From: Isoetes engelmannii
Taxonomy: Eukaryota > Streptophyta > Lycopodiopsida > Isoetales > Isoetaceae
Direction of reading: 5' to 3'
Assembly (NCBI GenBank): GCA_011763485.2
Contig: JAANSK020284823.1
Location: forward strand, 1-31,758
Length of the DNA stretch: 31,758 nt
Shown: one piece after another, positions 1-13,200 of the stretch
Numbering within the stretch: the stretch's first letter is position 1
Layout of the letters: each line of letters opens with the position of its first letter
Notes under the pieces: model-generated
The model's database searches: none
What the model was told of the DNA's origin: nothing
What the model saw: only the letters and a program-made list of their open reading frames with translations
Program-made: the position numbers and the translations under genes

Positions 1-60
1 AAATGCTTACATGTATTTGTTGTTTATTATTATGTTCCTTTTTAATATGCTGGAACAAAG

Positions 61-665
61 GACCAAATATGATTAGCAAGTTTTACAAAGATTTCATACG
101 GAAGCCTCCAAGCCAGCTTCTGCTCCAGATGAACAAGGCACGAAACTTACTTTGTATATTCATGGAACCATACGACTGGTTGGTTCTCTTATTTATCTTC
201 CATCACTAGGCCCGACATAGTGCTTGCAGCTGGGAAAATAAGCAAATTTATGCAACATCCAAAGATGAGTCAATGGAGAGCAGCAATGAGAATTTTAGCA
301 TACGTTACTTGCAAGGCACATGTTTGAAGGAATTACTTATTTTCAGAAGTAGGCTCCTGGGCTATCCTTCTACAAGGATGCAGATTTTGTCCCATGTATA
401 TGAGACAAGGAAGTTTTGGGGAAAGTCCAGCTCTGTGGACCTCCACAAAGCAGTTCGTAGTTAGCCTAAACACTACTGAAGCAGAAACAAAAACCATGTG
501 CACAGGATTTCAAGGAATAGCATGAAGAAACCACCATGTTAATCATACCTCTGGGGCTATAGCCTTGACTAAAGATCAGAAACGTCTTCCCTTAACAAAC
601 CACGTCGACACTCAGTTATGCTTTATGCGAGAGTTGGATCCAAGGTTCATCAAATGAAGCAGTTT
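61..665 (+). pseudogene. Decayed Ty1/Copia RT-RNase H fragment in an APC1 intron
   Basis: Remains of a Copia polyprotein. Around 175-215 the frame reads LVGSLIYLPSLGPT followed by a stop, matching the LVGSLIYLT-TRPDIAYAV block at the end of Copia reverse transcriptase. At 236-300 it continues as SKFMQHPKMSQWRAAMRIL, then shifts frame to RYLQGTC, the Copia RYLKGT motif. At 445-490 QFVVSLNTTEAET matches the RNase H SSTEAEY block. A last piece at 575-655 matches the DxQLxFIREL region. Stops and at least two frameshifts make it dead. It lies upstream of the first visible APC1 exon, so it probably sits in an intron of that gene. The family is clear; the exact ends are not. Confidence 0.8.
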
Positions 666-721
666 CTAAGGTTGCAGCAGGGCAACTAAATGTTTTCTTC
701 TGTTATTTCCTTCTCTGTATG

Positions 722-1010
722 TGTTGGGTTCAGTTTCAGGAGAAGTATCAGAGTATGAAACTAAACCCTAACCTATACATATGACGTGGCCTATATATGC
801 CACCTCCATGTGACATGACCCACCTATGCCGTGTCATGTTATGGCTGTAGCTATGTACTATCTGTTCTCTTTACTTCGATCTACTTATCCTCGCGTCTTC
901 TTCTCCGTGTTCACATGCATAGGTTCAACCAATTTCGACCCTTTAACTGATGTGAGGAACACAATTCTTCATCAATTGCTGCATTGTGCCTGGCTCATTG
1001 GAATGTCAAT
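722..1010 (+). repeat. Possible LTR remnant downstream of Copia relic
   Basis: The sequence begins TGTTGGGTTCAG about 60 bp after the last Copia RNase H-like coding and contains a TATA-like TATATATGCC near 792. That is the order expected for the 3' LTR of the relic to its left. It resembles the LTR at 9254 only in start and layout, so it would be another family. No matching 5' LTR is in the window and no right boundary or target-site duplication is visible. This is inference from position and the TG start. Confidence 0.35.
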
Positions 1011-1231
1011 ATAAGGAGCCCTGGATGTGGTTACCAAAATATGGTGTTTTGAACAAAAAACAGAAGTGTCATGCACATGCTGTCTTTGTAAAGCCCTGCT
1101 ACTTACCTATTACGGTTTTTAGACATTGCTTGATGGTTATTTGAATTGGTACATACATCTCATTGATTTGTTGATGTGGTCATAAGCATTATTCTAGAAG
1201 TCTAGCATCTGACCTAAGCATGAACTTGCAG

Positions 1232-4200
1232 GCACAGTTATGGCAGCTGGCACAACGCACTACTGCTCTTCCTGTGGGCCGTGGTGCTTTCACCCTTGCA
1301 ACCCTGAGGCCTCTTCTTACTGAGGTGCTTTGATTACTTAAGAGATTGATGTTTCTACAAACTGAGCAGATTGTGCAGGCATTATTAGTGATGTATTTAT
1401 TTCTTTCTTTCATGTGTTGTGCAGGCACTTCCTATTTCAAAGCTAGTATTGGCAGGTCGTTTGCCATCGCAGCATGATGCAACTGTATGGCTCATCTTTT
1501 TTTGTTTAGCACAAAGTTTTATGCATAACAATGTATCTAATATGCTGAAGTCTCTACTATCTTAGAAAGCAAGAAAGAAGGATTTATTATTCTGGTTGTA
1601 GTACATTGCAACAAGATTCCACATTGCCGACAAGATACCCCGAGTTGAGAGATTTGCTCATTTGTAGAAACCATTTTTGCAGGTCAATCTAGATGCAAAT
1701 GCTGGCAATATTGCAGATTTGACTTCATGGCCCGATTTCCATAATGGTGTTGCAGCAGGACTACGATTGGCACCTGGGCAGGTATCTGTTAGGATGACCG
1801 TTTATAGCTTTTTGTCTTCTCAATGGTATTTCAGGTCATAGGACGATTTATGTATCATATAGAAGGCATGTCGATAAAATCTAAATAATACGAAGTGACC
1901 GTTATAGGTGCTATGACTTTTGCTTAAAGATTGAATGACTGGCTGTGTCTTTGCACACTTTCCAGGGCAACGGTTTTCTCAATTTTGATATTCCTGTTAT
2001 TTGGAATGGTATGATACTTTTATAGCTAATAAGTTGAAAGCTGAAGATATGGGCATTATATTTTTCTCAATGAAGATGCAAAGATGACCCGGACATGCTT
2101 TAGATTAATAGGCATTGTATTCTTTTTCTGAATGAACAGGCAAAGATAACTCGGACATGGATTCTTTATAACAAACCTGATGAACCTAGTTATGAGCATG
2201 CTGGACTTCTTATGTCATTTGGGCTACATAAACATCTTGCTGTTCTTGCTGCCACGGATGTTTTCCGTTATCTCGCTCAAGTAATATTTCTTGTGTATTT
2301 GACTCATGCAGCAATTTACCAAATATGAGAGAAACCTTAACTAGTGAATATGCATGTGATACCACAGGAACATGACCCTACTACTGTAGGGATTCTTTTA
2401 GGCATGGCTGCAGCCCATCGTGGGACAATGGATCCAGCTATATCAAAGGTAATGTTATTGACACATCTACGTGTCTCATAATGTATTTACATTTTTCCCT
2501 AAACATGTTCCAAGCATTTGCAAACTGATTCTTGCTGTGGCTAAGTCCCCACTATTTGGAAGGAAATAGAAACACATAAATCCTGAGAATAAAGCTTTCC
2601 TACCAGAGGAGAATGTTTAAACACTAGCATGAATGAAGTGTCCATATCTAATGTTAGAGTATTCAATGGTAATTGGGGAAAGTTAACTAGATGGAAGAGG
2701 ATTACAGATTATTCATAAGCTGATTGAATCTGTGAGATCAAATATTACCCACACTGTCCCAGGAGGTAAAAGAAAGACTCAACACATAACAACTTGAAAA
2801 TTTCAACTTCATTTAACAAGGGGCATCAATTGATTTTTAGTACTTTATTTTCTCAAGATAATTCTAGTTGGGCTTTGTCTTTCGATGCTATTGGAGACAA
2901 TGGATAAAGTTTAGGATCTTTGGATAGTGAATATGATGATGTAACTTGTTTGTTTCTTTATTGCTTTTATGACTTCTTGCATGTACAGATGTTATATCTT
3001 CATATACCAGCACGTCATCCACCGTCATTTCCAGAGTTGGAGCTATCTTCTCTTCTCCAGGTAGTTTCCAGCATTATATGCATTTAAAATTCGAATTTAA
3101 GTTTATTGGGGCATGTAGCATTTCGAAAATAGTCATCAGAAATTGATTTTGTTGGCTGCCATGCTAGCATATAGCATTCATGTGAGCATGCACGTTTTGC
3201 GCACATGGCATATACAAAGTACGCATTTCATACCATTTCTAGTGAAACTTTGTGGTGCATCTTGTAGTAAAGAATTAGCTTAATAAGGTCACCTACATAC
3301 AAGCTCATGAGATAAGATTCAAATGCTTGGACAAGATATTACGTCTGGACATCGTCTTTGCATTGCTTAGCCTGAATCACACTTTGAGTTAAACTGATCA
3401 TGCTTTCTTTCTCCAACGCTTTGATTTGTTCCCATTTGTGTGTTTAGTCTGCAGCATTAATGGCTGTGGGCCTTCTCTACCAAGGCTCAGCGCATCGGTT
3501 GACTACTGAGATACTGCTTGTAAGTATTGAAGACGTTCCTTTTTGGAACGTTGTAGGTTAGTTATTTGAAGGTAAGTTCAATCATTTTTTTGTAGAAATA
3601 TATGCTATTTAATATATTGAGAATAAAGATATTATTCAGTATATGGTTCCATGATTTTCTCATACTAAACAATGCTAAACAGACCAATTTAGAAGGCATT
3701 TTTATCATGTTTTTATAATTTGACTCTTCTAGATGAACCATATATTGATAGGCTCAGAGAAAAGACATCTCTACTTCTAGTTCATCTTCGCCTTTTATAA
3801 TTGGCCAATGCCTGGTTACAGTTTTCTGGCCCATGGTATGTTATGTGTTAATGAGGTGAAATGAGTCATTTTCATTGTGGACCATGCTTTACTCATGGTG
3901 TCAATTGGCCATGCTACCAAGATGAGTTTGGGCAGAACCATCTAGCCTCCCGAGTTTCTTTATTTTGTTTATCTTCCTTTGAATATTCTATTTAACCTTC
4001 TATATCTCTTGACCATGTAAGAGCGGCAAAAAGCTAATTCTGGAATGGAGTTTCCTAATAGCTTCATCTAAGGTGCCAGTTATCTTTGAAATGTAGCTTT
4101 AGATGTCTCCGTTCTCCCGGTTCCATTGCTTGTTTCGCGAACCTACCTCTCTGTCAAAACTCATCAAATATGAGGACCAGAAATGTATAGCTCTTTTCCT

Positions 4201-7200
4201 CCACCAAATGACGGTTCATAGAAGAAATCTGTTGAAGGAGCAGGCTGGTGGGACAGCTAGACAAGAAAATGACCTTACACAAAGGCAGATCACTCTCGTT
4301 CTCATTGGAGGTGATAATGATAATAAACGTAAGACAGGCCCCCTCCCTGGACCTTCTAATTCGATCTCAAGAGGGGTCTCCGTAAAAGTATCAAGAAGAA
4401 GAAAGCGGGCAGTAAAGGACAAACATAAGCAGTCCTTTCAAAGTGAAAACAAGTCTGACTTTACTTCATACTTTGAGCCAGTGGCCAAGAAGAAAAGAAT
4501 CTTATGATCTCATCATTTTAGTTTTTCATTTTATGTAACATCTCTAGGAGGCTGCAAATGTGCCCCTAACTGCATATAATTGCTGTATAATTGGTCTCAT
4601 AAACCCGTGGTCTTTCTTAGACGTTAATATAATATTTCTTTCGTTCTTGTGGGATGCAAAGGGCACTTTCTTAATGTTTATTTATATCTCTTTTATTCAT
4701 GTTTGAAGGCGGAAATTGGGAGGAAGCCAGGGGGTGACAATTCTTTGGATCGTGAAGGCTATGCATTGGCTGCGGGTCTGGCTCTCGGTCTAGTTGTTTT
4801 AGGTAAAATTTTGCAGTAAGCACTGTGACGTCTATCTGATGCATAGCTCTAGCCTGTATCTGTTCGATGTGCCTTTTCCGTGCAGGTCGTGGAAAGGATG
4901 CTTGGGGTCTTGCTGATCTTTTGATTGAAGACCGTCTAAGGCACTACATGTCGGGTGGAAGCGAACCATCTGATGTATGTTCTAATCATAAGTCTTATCA
5001 ATAACAATGCTATGGTTTTGTTTTGACCCTCTCCTTGACAGAGTCGGAGGAGGAAGTTTGATACAATATATCCTTTACCAGGTGCTATGAAAGGCATGGA
5101 TGATATTTGTCAAGCTGGTGGCCAAGTAAGTCTCATGTTTTTGTAATGGACTGTTTCTGTAATGATTGAGATTGATCTCGTATTAAAGCCAAATAAGATT
5201 TATGTGCCTTTGAAACGGTATTGTCATAAGATGCTTGACGTGACTTTCATAATGAGGAACCTACTGCATGAAGCTTCAGCACATAGGCAGAAGGCATGGC
5301 GGTCGTTGCCGCATTTGCCTTTGCCATCCCTTTATTGGCATGATTATATGCTGGCTAACTGATGACGCGGTCTTAATGCGGACATGTAACATGACTTTTA
5401 AAGAAATGGCACATTTAATAGTCACATAGTAAATAATACTGTTAGGTACAGGGGTTCCATTGGCAGCCCACTCCTCTGATATGAATGTGCTTTTCCCAAT
5501 TTCTTCTGAATTCATTACAGGACAGGTAACTCATTGGTCGAGCACAGCAGGTGATATTTGATATCCACTTGGATCCACCCTTGATATCCACTTGGATCCA
5601 CTTGGTATCCACTGGGATCCACTTGATATCCACTTGGATCCACTTTGACCACCCTCCATTTCTGTTAGCATCCTAGTATAAATGATATTACTGTTAGACG
5701 TGTTACTTAATGGGCAAACGATCTGTGGACAGAGTATAGAAGTGGGAAGTCTATGGTCAAACTATGGCAAATCTAGGAATGTTGACGTTTTCATCATTTC
5801 GCCTATGGTCTGGATATAGTTATTAATTTTGGCCCATAGCAATGTATATCTGAGAAAAAGCTTGTGAAGAAGATATAGTCTTAAATTATCTGACCAAGCC
5901 ATTAAAGTTATTTTCATTAGATACCTTGATAATGCTTTGATCCATTGACCAAGAAGATTTTGGCATTTTGAAGCATGGAGTTTGTTGAAGATGCAGTTTA
6001 TTCCTCTATATAACACCAAGAGCAGCTTATGATCAGTGCCCTCCAAGATATTTTTTGAGTTGAGAGTTGGTCCATCTCTACATTGTCAACTGATATAATT
6101 GTTCCTTCTGTTCCACCTGTTTCTCTTGGCTCTCAACCTGGCCGAGCAACTAGAATAAGGTCCAGCGCTCAAAGAGGATCTGCAGATTGTGTTATTTGAT
6201 TGCAGTTGAGTCCGAGGAGGACTTTATTCTTACATGTCCAATATATTATTAAATACGGGGCAGGTTCCATGCCTCTTTCCGGAACCTACCTCCCTCTCAA
6301 AACTACCTACGAGAAATGAATAACTCTATTCCTTCACCCAACTGACTGGTCATAGAAGAAATATGTTAAAGGAGCATGCTGGTGGAAGAATTGGACAGGA
6401 AAATGACCCTACACAAAGGCAGATAACTCTCTTTCTCATTGGAGGTGATAATAATAATAAACAGAAGTCAGGCCCTCTACCTGGGCCATTTAATCCTATT
6501 CCAAGAGGGGTAACCATGAAAGTTTTGAGAAGAAGAAAGCGCGCAGCAAAAAAAAGACACAATAGTGCATCAAAAGAGAAAACAAGACTGACAACAGCTC
6601 ATACTCTGAGCCAATGGCTAGGAAAAAGACAAATTTTCCTAATTTCAACAGTTTTTCTTTGTTTTGTTTTTATGCACATATCTAGGAAGCTGCAATGCGG
6701 TCTGTGGTGAAGTGGTGAACCAGTTACTCAAAAACTTACTATTGCCGCCCAGGTTGACACTCAAGATGCTTATCAACAGTTTGAGCCTCTTGACTACCAC
6801 TCACCACCTGCATTTTCGTTGACCGTTTTTCCTCACAATCAGCCTGAGTCTAGTCTTTATAACATCACAAGCAGCCTTAAGAAGGTCGGAGGATTGCACC
6901 TTCACAGGGAAATTGGTAACTTTGCTCCTATGACACAAGTCCTTTCTCATTTAGAGAACTTATACTCAGGCAGCAAAGCATCCTCATTGGGTTCATGCTA
7001 TGAAAGAGGAGAGTAATATGCTTCAGAAACAAGATATGTGGGAACTAGTTCCTCATAAGAACATTGTTGGAGCAAAGTGAGCATACAAAACCAAGTTTTA
7101 TCCGATGGCACACTTTCAAAACATTGGTGGCTAAGGGTTTTGCACAGCAGGATGGGTTTGACCACACGGATGTCTTTGCTCCTGTGGTTCGCATGGACAC

Positions 7201-10200
7201 TTTGAGAGCAGTTGTAGCTCTTACAGCTTACAAGCACTGGAGATTTGCAGGAAGAAATCTTTATGCAGCAGCCACCAGGGTTTCAAGACCAAAAATTATC
7301 CTGATTTTCTGTGTAAATTTAAGAAGAGCTTTAATGGCCGTAAGCAAGCTCCTAGGTGCTGGCTTCAGAACATAAATTCTTTTCTTATTCATCTTGGATA
7401 TCAAAATCTCGAGCTGACTGCAATTTGTATTTCAGGATTGAAGGATCCAAGATTTCCATACCGTTGCTATATGTAGATGACATGGTATTGGCAGATGATG
7501 CATCTAGATCAATCTAAGCTACAAAATGCGCGAGTCCATGAAATAAAAACGTTGTAAAAACGTTTTTTACAAGTACAAGAAAAAACGAATTGAAAAACGT
7601 CATCATTTTCCGGCCAGTCAAGAAAGAAGAATCCGAGATCCTACTCTTTTGGATTCTGATGTTTCCAGCTTTGCTGGTTGAAGTCTTTGTTAGCAGGTTT
7701 AGATGTAGACTAGCTGTAATTTCCCTTTGTTAGAGCATGTTTTTCTGGCCATGAATGTAAATTCATGTTTGAATGTAACTCCCTTAATCTCTTTTCTGCA
7801 TTCTCTTATGGAAAAAATTTCCGGGAGCATATTATTTTTTGGATTTTTCAACTGCTCATAAAAAATACTTATTTTTCTTATGTATTTCTGAAACTCTACA
7901 AAAAACTGTAGAATTTGTAGCTTAGAAATTAAATGCCTACACTAAAGAACTTTTGAGATCACTGATCTAGGACTTATGCATTACTGGTCTGGCAACCTCT
8001 GTACCAATTCTAGTCATCAAAAGCCTCGAATTGTTTTTTAGGCCTAAATTCTTAACAGAACATCTGCAGATGCCCCATCGCCTCTTAATTGGGGTTAAGA
8101 GGTTTGGCGGGAACCTACTGGTATCTATATCACTCAGCAAAGTACATGTCTAAGGTTCTGGATAAATTCCACATGGCAGATTGTAGACCTGTTCAAACTT
8201 CTTATGCACCAGGCCAACAATTAGCTGTTAATTCAAATCAAGTGGATACAGATCCTACACTCTATAAACATGTAGTTGGGGCTCTTCTATACATCACCAT
8301 TACTCACCCAGATCTGGCCTATGCAGTAGGACTGTTATAACAAGGACTTATTCATTACTGTCTGGGATTAGAGGTTTGGCAGGAACCTATTGATATGTAT
8401 ATCACTGGGCAAAGTACATCTCTAAAGTTCTGGATAAATTCCACATGACAGATTGCAAACCTGCTCAAACTCCTTATGCACCAGGCCAACAAGCATCTCT
8501 TGATTTACAGATCCTACACTCTATAGTTATGTAGTTGGGGCTCTTCTATACATCACCAGATCTGGCTTATGCAGTAGGAGTGTTAAGGTTTAACATTCTA
8601 ACCAAGCTCATTGGTGGGCGGCAAAAAGTGTTCTTAGTTACTTAAAGGGTACTCAAATAGATGCTCTTCGTTACATCTCTAATAATTCTTCTAAGTTGAC
8701 TCTGTTCTCAGATTGTGATATGACTACAATTGATCTTGAATGTGTCAAAGAGTTAGATCTAGGCTAGAATCAACAGTAACACAGAGAGTTATGGAGCCGG
8801 AGTGAAGAACAAGAAGGTTAACATAGATTGAATGATGGGTTTGGTTTTCGTGCTACAATGGATAAGTCACGTAGGTGACATATTTAGCAAGCACATAATT
8901 GCTAAACTAATTCTTATCCTAATACCCATGGTCCTATGAAATACATAGGCTGCCATGTCAGCACATATAGGTGCTTAACCATTAAACCATATTTTGTCAG
9001 AATGGAGAAGATCACACTGGATATGTCTCTTCCTTTGCTGCAGTCCTATCACATGGACGTCAAAAAGCAGTCCGTAGTAAGCATCATTACCACAAAGCTT
9101 ATAAGCATTATGTATAGGAGCTTGAGAATGGATCTCTTCTCCTTTCCTACTGTCCTACTCATAAACAAAACTGCCAAGAATAAGATTTTAAATGTTGTTC
9201 CTCCTAATAAACTTCAGTTTTGTTTTGGTAGCAGTGTTAGTCATCGGGAGGGATGTTGGCATCCTCGTTGATGTGTCATGTTGATGACGTCACACTGCTG
9301 ACCTGGCATGTTGTTGCTGACATTGCATATGCTAGAGTTTTCTTTTAGACGCTGTCTTCTATTTTTTATCTTCCTTCCATTGCTATGATCTATATCAAAG
9401 ATTACAATTTCTATGTGATGATTCAAGATGGGTAAAAGAAGAGGAGTTTTGTGATCTTTGTGTCACATGCAGCAAATTGCGAATGTCTGAGTTTCTCATC
9501 TTGCATGCCATATAAGAGGGAGCATAGGAAACAGCATTAGAGTGCACAGAGCAGAGAATGTGCGAACTTAATAAATCTTGTTTATTGCTTCTTTCCAGCC
9601 AGATGAGCTTACAAAATTGTTTGAATTTTTTGCGACTTATAATGCAGGTCATGGAAGGTTCAATTGTGAATCTAGATGCCACAGCACCAGGAGCAACACT
9701 TGCACTTGCTTTGATGTTTTTGAAGGTTCAAGAAACTTCCTTTGTTTATGCCATTTGCTTCATCATGCATTTACTGTTTGTGCTTTCCAGACAAATGACA
9801 AAATAATTGCGGCAAGGCTTGCCATTCCAGATACGCATTTTGCTTTGGAATATGTCCGACCTGATTTTATTCTCCTCCGCCTCGTAGCTCGCAGCCTCAT
9901 ACTTTGGGACAGGTCGACACCGGTCTACTGCTACATTATTTCAAGATTGTTAGTTTCTTACTTGTACAGTATGTTTTCAGTGTAGTTCCGACTGAAGAGT
10001 GGATACAATCACAAGTGCCAGAGATCGTGAAAGCAGCTGTTTCCTATATTAGGGAGGGTAGAAAAGGTGCATGTGAGGGTACACTTGCAAACGCAGACAT
10101 GGAAGCCCTAGCACAGGCAAATGTGAATATACTTGCAGGCGCATGTTTATCTATTGGTAGGTTCAGCTGGACATATTTCTTGCTAGTCTCTTATTGCTGC

Positions 10201-13200
10201 ATCTTTATCTATTGGTATATATGTCTTACTAGTGTCTTATTGCTTTTCTCCTAATTGTTTGAGCTTCTCTTGGAGACTCAGGGATGTCTTGTTTGAAATC
10301 GCGGAAAGTTGAGAAAATGATTTATGATTTTCTGATAATTTTTTTTTTCTTTGTTGGAAACTTTACACGTAATAGACTTATATGCAGGCGTGTATGATGA
10401 TGTCGTATTGCTGACCTGGCACACTGCACACTTGTTGCTGACATGGCATCTTATATAAGCCATAGTCATGCCTATCTGTAGTTAGTCTGTTTTCCTAGAG
10501 CTAGTGATTTTGCTTACGCGCTCATATTCTTTATCTTTCTTCCACCATGAATACATTATGATGTTAACTCGACGGTTGTTGGCCAATGTCGTGGCTTATT
10601 TAGATGGTAGTTGTCCAATGTATAAATGGTCTGCCACCATGCTGGGAAATCTTCAATATACAAGGTTACTGCCCTAGGTTTTGCAGTACCTAACATCCCA
10701 GTTTTGTGCTGATAGGGCTCAGATATGCTGGATCTGCCAATGCTGCAGCACAAGAACTGCTTTATCGCCATGCGTTGTACTTTATGAAAGAGGTATTCTT
10801 TAGCAGCTTTCCTTCGTTACGTGTTGCTTTTAGTTCTAGACAACATCACAAATAAGACTTTGAGTCAGTTCATTCTCCATCAAAAGAAAATGACAATACA
10901 GAATAAAAATGATATGTTGAGGCTATGATTTTCTGCAAAACCACTAAGGACCATTTCCAACGGAGATCCATAAAGTTTTTCCATCACATACCCAATCATA
11001 ATTAGGCGGTAATTTGCGGGATTCATAGAATCACCTGCTTTATGGAAAGAAAGGAGATCCATGAGGTCTATGAGACCAAGAAGATACAAAATTGGGATTT
11101 GCAAGGAGAGTCCCCAAGACACTTAAAAAGTCTAATACTAAAACGGTCCTATCAACTTCGAGGACTGCTCTAATATAAGTCTAATACTAAAACGGTCCTA
11201 GCAACTTCGAGGACTGCTCTAATATCAGCATTTGGCATTTTTAAATCCTATCATGTCTTCTTTCTTAGAGGTCGCTATTTTTTTCCCCCTTTGGGAGTCA
11301 TCCGTCATTCCAACCTGTTGACACTCTTCGTTAACAAGGAAGAATGAAGAAATTTCTGTTCGTTTTTAAATAAGCTCATGAACATTATTGCTATATCATA
11401 TACATTCCTGGTAATGAAAAATATTGTGATTATTTTACACTCTAACCCTACTCTTAAATAATGTTTGAAGTTTTCAAAATTGTCTGCTGGCTACTGCATT
11501 AAACAAGATACTGTTACATCGTGTATTTTTCCTGCCATCTTTTTCAAAGCCCGAAGCACTTAGCATTTCATGGATCCAGATTGCTTTGAAATGGAAAATG
11601 ACCAACTTGCTCAGTTTTGACGTACATGCTTGTCAGCTTATGAGTGTATTAACCTGGTCCCTTTAACTTAATCATATGAACCATTAACTTGTGTAACAAG
11701 ATACATATAGAAGCTTACTTTCATAATAAACAGCCCTGATAATAAATAAACATAGTAGTTATGTCTGCTGACTGCTTGTTGTTGCTGCAATAAATTGTTC
11801 CATTGGTAATAAAATGGTATTGGACCCAATATGTTCACCTCTTGCATGGAACACGGGATTATTTACTAGCTGTATTGTGCCACAGAATACTAGCTGTACC
11901 GTGCTGAAATATTATTGTGTTGCCATCTTTTTCGAAGCCTAAAGCGCTTACCATTTTCTGAATCCAGATTGCTTTTGCACGGAGCTTCTGCACATTATTT
12001 GTCTTCAGCTTCAGTTGAGCTCAAAGTTGCTTTAGTTTTTCACTTATCCGCAGCTGATCCAAGTGTGAAAGCGCAACCTCCTGTAAATAATAAATAATAA
12101 GTAATAAGTAATAAATAGTTAATAGTTAATAGTTAATAAGTAATAAGTAAATAGTAAATAATAATGATGTATTGTAAATTATATGAATGATAATATATTG
12201 TAAATAAGTAATAAATAATAAATAAATAACAAATAATAATAATTTATTGATTCACGCCCATAAGACCCTTAAGGTCAAGAAGCGACACTATACAAAGATT
12301 TATAATCTCAAAAGTAGTGATCTATGATGTTGGATGTCAACAATGAATTCACCTACTTTCTTGGATCAAGTTTTAGTAACGAGAAAATTGTATCTTCAGT
12401 CACGGCATGTCGGTCTTGTATGTCCTGGTATTGTTCACACTCAATAAAAACGTAATGTTCATCCTCAATCTGTCCTGAAACACATACTCCACAGATTCTT
12501 TCTTCTCGGGTTAAACGATACCATCTATCTAACTGTCTCAATGCTTAATCTATGAGAACTTGTACCTGGCAATTGCCCTTCTCCGGACATCGGAACAGGT
12601 GCTAATAAGTATTCTTGTTCCACCAACATAAGGGGAGGATTTACTTCAGTCTTGTAAAAATTTACTTTTGTGCCTGTTTGCTGCCATATTTTTCCAAGCA
12701 CCTTGCTATGTACAAGATCCCTAATGCCCAAATCTGTATTTGGCCAATCCCTCTCTTCAATGCCCCAACTCTCAGCCCATGTAATCAGGTTTGTATAGTA
12801 ACCACAAGTTTTTGGGTCTTCAATAGCCTCGAACGGTAGCATGCCAATGGTAATGCCAATGCGATAAGGGGCATCCTTGCTTTACTCCAATGGTGCTACT
12901 AACTACATCAGGAAGTTCAAAGGAGAGTTATGCCAGTACCTCTTCATACAACCGTGCAACTACCCCTTGCAAATCCGTTGGAACCCCTACCTTTTCCATT
13001 CTTTCACCTAAGCCTTTAGAATGTCGAACATCTTCACAACCAATCTATGTCTGATGCCCTTCAAGCTTTGATTTTACATAAAATTGGCAGTTTTCTACAA
13101 ATATTAGAAAATTTATTCAGCCGTCCTCTAGTGCAATTCATTTGGACTGCCCTACAATGAAATTTTTGAAACCTTTGTAGTTCTCACCGTAAGACAATAT

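Larger units (their letters stand above)
6060..9250 (+). mobile_element. 5'-truncated, broken Ty1/Copia retrotransposon in an APC1 intron
   Basis: The order matches Copia pol. A Ser/Pro-rich hinge-like stretch runs from about 6060 to 6970, interrupted or accompanied by the 6263-6698 repeat. Reverse transcriptase follows, with HPHWVHAMKEE (about 6975), LVAKGFAQQDGFDHTDVFAP (about 7120-7185), FKKSFNGRKQAPRCW (about 7315) and YVDDMV (about 7473). After an unrelated AT-rich gap come the LLYITITHPDLAYAV block (8280) and AHWWAAKSVLSYLKGT (8608), then RNase H remnants ending about 9250 at a purine-rich GGGAGGGA tract. Gag, protease and most of integrase are not seen. Stops, frameshifts and a tandem duplication show it is dead. 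It shares the sense direction of APC1. Confidence 0.85.

Noticed and set aside
1189-1428. Minus-strand frame of 79 codons
   Set aside because: It is the antisense shadow of the APC1 exon 1232-1324.
4103-4507. 134-codon frame as a host gene
   Set aside because: It is repeated at 6263-6698 among Copia debris and lies in an APC1 intron, so it is more likely element-derived.
5559-5644. CRISPR-like array
   Set aside because: The units are head-to-tail with no unique spacers. It is a minisatellite in a plant intron.
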